From Croceibacterium_A sp039920345 (GTDB lineage: Bacteria; Pseudomonadota; Alphaproteobacteria; Sphingomonadales; Sphingomonadaceae): DNA of 21,751 bases. The stretch's first letter is position 1, and each line of letters starts with the position of its first letter. Made by a program: the position numbers and the translations under genes. The notes under the pieces are model-generated. The model was not told where the DNA came from and made no database searches. It saw only the letters and a program-made list of their open reading frames with translations. Positions 20,341 through 21,751 of the stretch are shown in pieces. Location of the stretch: positions 1 through 21,751 of the forward strand of contig JBDSDZ010000153.1 of the NCBI GenBank assembly GCA_039920345.1, given 5' to 3'.

Positions 20341-21636
20341 ATGCGCGAGTTTCTTGCGAAGAAATATTCCAGTTTGCGGCGTTGCACCAGTGGCAACACC
20401 GTCTTGCTGGTCGCCTTGGGCCTGCCCGCCTTGCTGGGTGCAACGGGCTACGGCGTCGACACCGCGCAGATGTACATGTGGCAGCGCGAATTGCAGCACG
20501 CGGTCGACCAGGCCGCCGTCGGCGGCGCCTGGGCGAAAGCCTACGATGCCAATGCCAACTATCAAACGCGCGCCAATCAGGAATTCTACGCCAACCAGCA
20601 GTTCACCAATGATAGCGGCGCGCCGCAGGTGAGTCTGGCAAACTACGATGGCGGGAATCAAAACAGCGTCCTTGTGCAGGCCAGCGTGACCCGCACACTG
20701 CCTTTCTCAGGCTTGCTGATCAACCACGCGACCACAGTGGTCGCCCGCGCCCAGGCGGCGTTTGCGTCGGGCAACAAGTACAACGCCTGCCTGATCACAC
20801 TCAAGGAAGACGGCACGACTTTCCAGATCGGCGGCAACGCCACCGTCATCGCCAATTGCGGCCTCGGCGCCTTGTCATGCGACGATAACGCGATCACCAT
20901 CGGCGGCAGCGCGTCAGTTACGACCACCTCGATCGCCACCTGCGGCACGGTCGATGTGCCGGAAGCCAACCGGGCGGCAGTTTCCGAACACGTTAGCGGA
21001 CTGTCGGATGCCTATTCAGACATCCCGATTCCGGTGCCTGACGCCAGCACGGCGACGCGGACCTACGCCTGCGCCGGCAAGGGCAACAACAAGAGCGCCA
21101 ATCTGCTACCCGGTAAATACGTCGGCGGGATTGTGGTAAAATGTGCCACCACATTCGCTGCCGGAATTTATTACATCGATGGAGGCACCTTCGACCTTTC
21201 CACCAACGACCCGGTGGTGGGAACCAACGTGCTGTTCGTCCTGCGCAAAGGCGCCACGCTCAAACTCGGCGGCCAGGGTGGCAACGGTTCGATCAACTTG
21301 ACTCCGATGCAGGCGTCAAACTTCCTGGGTACACCCTACCAATCCGACGCAGCGCGGCTCTCGAAGATGCTGTTCATTGAAGACAAGACCGGGGTCAGTT
21401 CGCCGGTGAGTCACACGATTAACGGCAACTCGAACCTTATCATCCAGGGCGTGCTTTACTTGCCCAACGGTAACATCAAGATCAACGGCAACTCGGGCAC
21501 CAGCAGCGCGCTGTGCTTCCAGATTTCCGCCTACACGCTGGACATCAGCGGCAGCGCCTACCTCAAGACACTGTGCGATTACGACGCCAGCACCGAACTC
21601 GGCACCACTGCTGGCGGCGTGAGGCTGATCGGATGA
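20341..21636 (+). CDS. TadG-like pilus assembly protein with beta-repeat C-terminus
   Basis: A 431-residue protein with the N-terminal Tad-pilus domain (putative Flp pilus assembly TadE/G-like): a charged start, SGNTVLLVALGLPALLGATG as membrane helix (residues about 18-38), then YGVDTAQMYMWQRELQHAVD and QAAVGGAWAKAY, the usual pseudopilin-like helix. The rest is Gly/Asn/Thr-rich and beta-prone, with recurring TFQIGGNATVIANC, AITIGGSASVTTTS, INGNSNLIIQG and IKINGNSGTSSA and about eight scattered cysteines. It suggests a secreted, disulphide-bonded surface domain. No von Willebrand A motif (DxSxS) is seen, unlike classical TadG. GGGGA precedes the ATG by 7 nt. A 4-nt ATGA overlap couples it to the next gene. 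Confidence 0.75.
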   Translation: MREFLAKKYSSLRRCTSGNTVLLVALGLPALLGATGYGVDTAQMYMWQRELQHAVDQAAVGGAWAKAYDANANYQTRANQEFYANQQFTNDSGAPQVSLANYDGGNQNSVLVQASVTRTLPFSGLLINHATTVVARAQAAFASGNKYNACLITLKEDGTTFQIGGNATVIANCGLGALSCDDNAITIGGSASVTTTSIATCGTVDVPEANRAAVSEHVSGLSDAYSDIPIPVPDASTATRTYACAGKGNNKSANLLPGKYVGGIVVKCATTFAAGIYYIDGGTFDLSTNDPVVGTNVLFVLRKGATLKLGGQGGNGSINLTPMQASNFLGTPYQSDAARLSKMLFIEDKTGVSSPVSHTINGNSNLIIQGVLYLPNGNIKINGNSGTSSALCFQISAYTLDISGSAYLKTLCDYDASTELGTTAGGVRLIG

Positions 21637-21751
21637 CATCCCTGCGTTCCATCTTCCGCCTCGGCCGCGACCAACGTGGCACGGCGGCAATCGAAACCGT
21701 CCTCGTGGCCCCGTTGCTGGCTTTGATGGCGATTGGCACGTTCGAAGTCGG
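21633..21751 (+). CDS. TadE-like minor pilin, N-terminal part (cut by window edge)
   Basis: The first 39 codons are present. They read MTSLRSIFRLGRDQRGTAAI then ETVLVAPLLALMAIGTFEVG. RDQRGTAAIE followed by a hydrophobic helix is the signature of TadE-family minor pilins of the type IV Tad (Flp) apparatus: an N-terminal inner-membrane segment with a conserved Glu. The family more often has Phe after that Glu; here it is Thr. The start overlaps the TadG-like stop as ATGA, so translation is coupled. The gene continues beyond the right edge, and more Tad genes may follow. Confidence 0.8.
   Translation, partial: MTSLRSIFRLGRDQRGTAAIETVLVAPLLALMAIGTFEV

Overview
The window looks like a chromosomal segment of a high-GC alphaproteobacterium, most likely Sphingomonadales, family Erythrobacteraceae or a near relative. 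This rests on protein character read by eye, since no database search was possible: two-subunit glycyl-tRNA synthetase followed by ppdK, folate-dependent TrmFO, L25 of the long Ctc type, and a 107-bp palindromic repeat inside glyS of a kind common in sphingomonad genomes. Nearly all of the sequence is coding and most genes are core housekeeping genes. I see no rRNA, tRNA, CRISPR array, insertion sequence or phage genes.

Layout. 1-3475 (minus strand): glyQ-glyS-ppdK, with glyQ and glyS overlapping by 4 nt and ppdK running off the left edge. 3592-5345 (plus): two tandem TraB/GumN-family lipoproteins. 5466-6816: rplY, a strong terminator, then pth. 6818-10555: an S41-peptidase-like exported protein, a convergent short MgtE magnesium transporter and a 14-TM MFS exporter. 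These three genes sit between pth and ychF (10611-11711), which are often neighbours. 11775-13073 (minus): an exported repeat-rich protein of unknown role. 13372-16143: gyrA. 16205-16978: a TipA-type MerR regulator behind its own MerR-style promoter. 16975-17661 (minus): a YhhN/TMEM86 membrane protein. 17708-19057: trmFO. 19054-20189 (minus): a squalene/phytoene-synthase-like protein of the NDUFAF6 type and a membrane-anchored EF-hand protein. 20341-21751: the start of a Tad pilus minor-component locus (TadG-like, then TadE-like cut by the right edge), with a CtrA-like site upstream.

Functional themes are translation (GlyQS, L25, Pth, YchF, TrmFO), DNA topology (GyrA), the envelope (TraB lipoproteins, S41-like, repeat protein, YhhN, Tad) and transport (MgtE, MFS).

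I found no obviously new multi-gene system. The most interesting signals are smaller: the repeat domesticated in frame inside the glyS coding sequence; a strong internal ribosome-binding site and ATG in the tipA gene that would give a stand-alone drug-binding domain, as in Streptomyces; a spacer dyad marking that gene's promoter as MerR-type; an unusual quinolone-region sequence in GyrA; an MgtE without its N-terminal regulatory domain; and three convergent gene pairs that all overlap by exactly 4 nt at a palindromic double stop codon.
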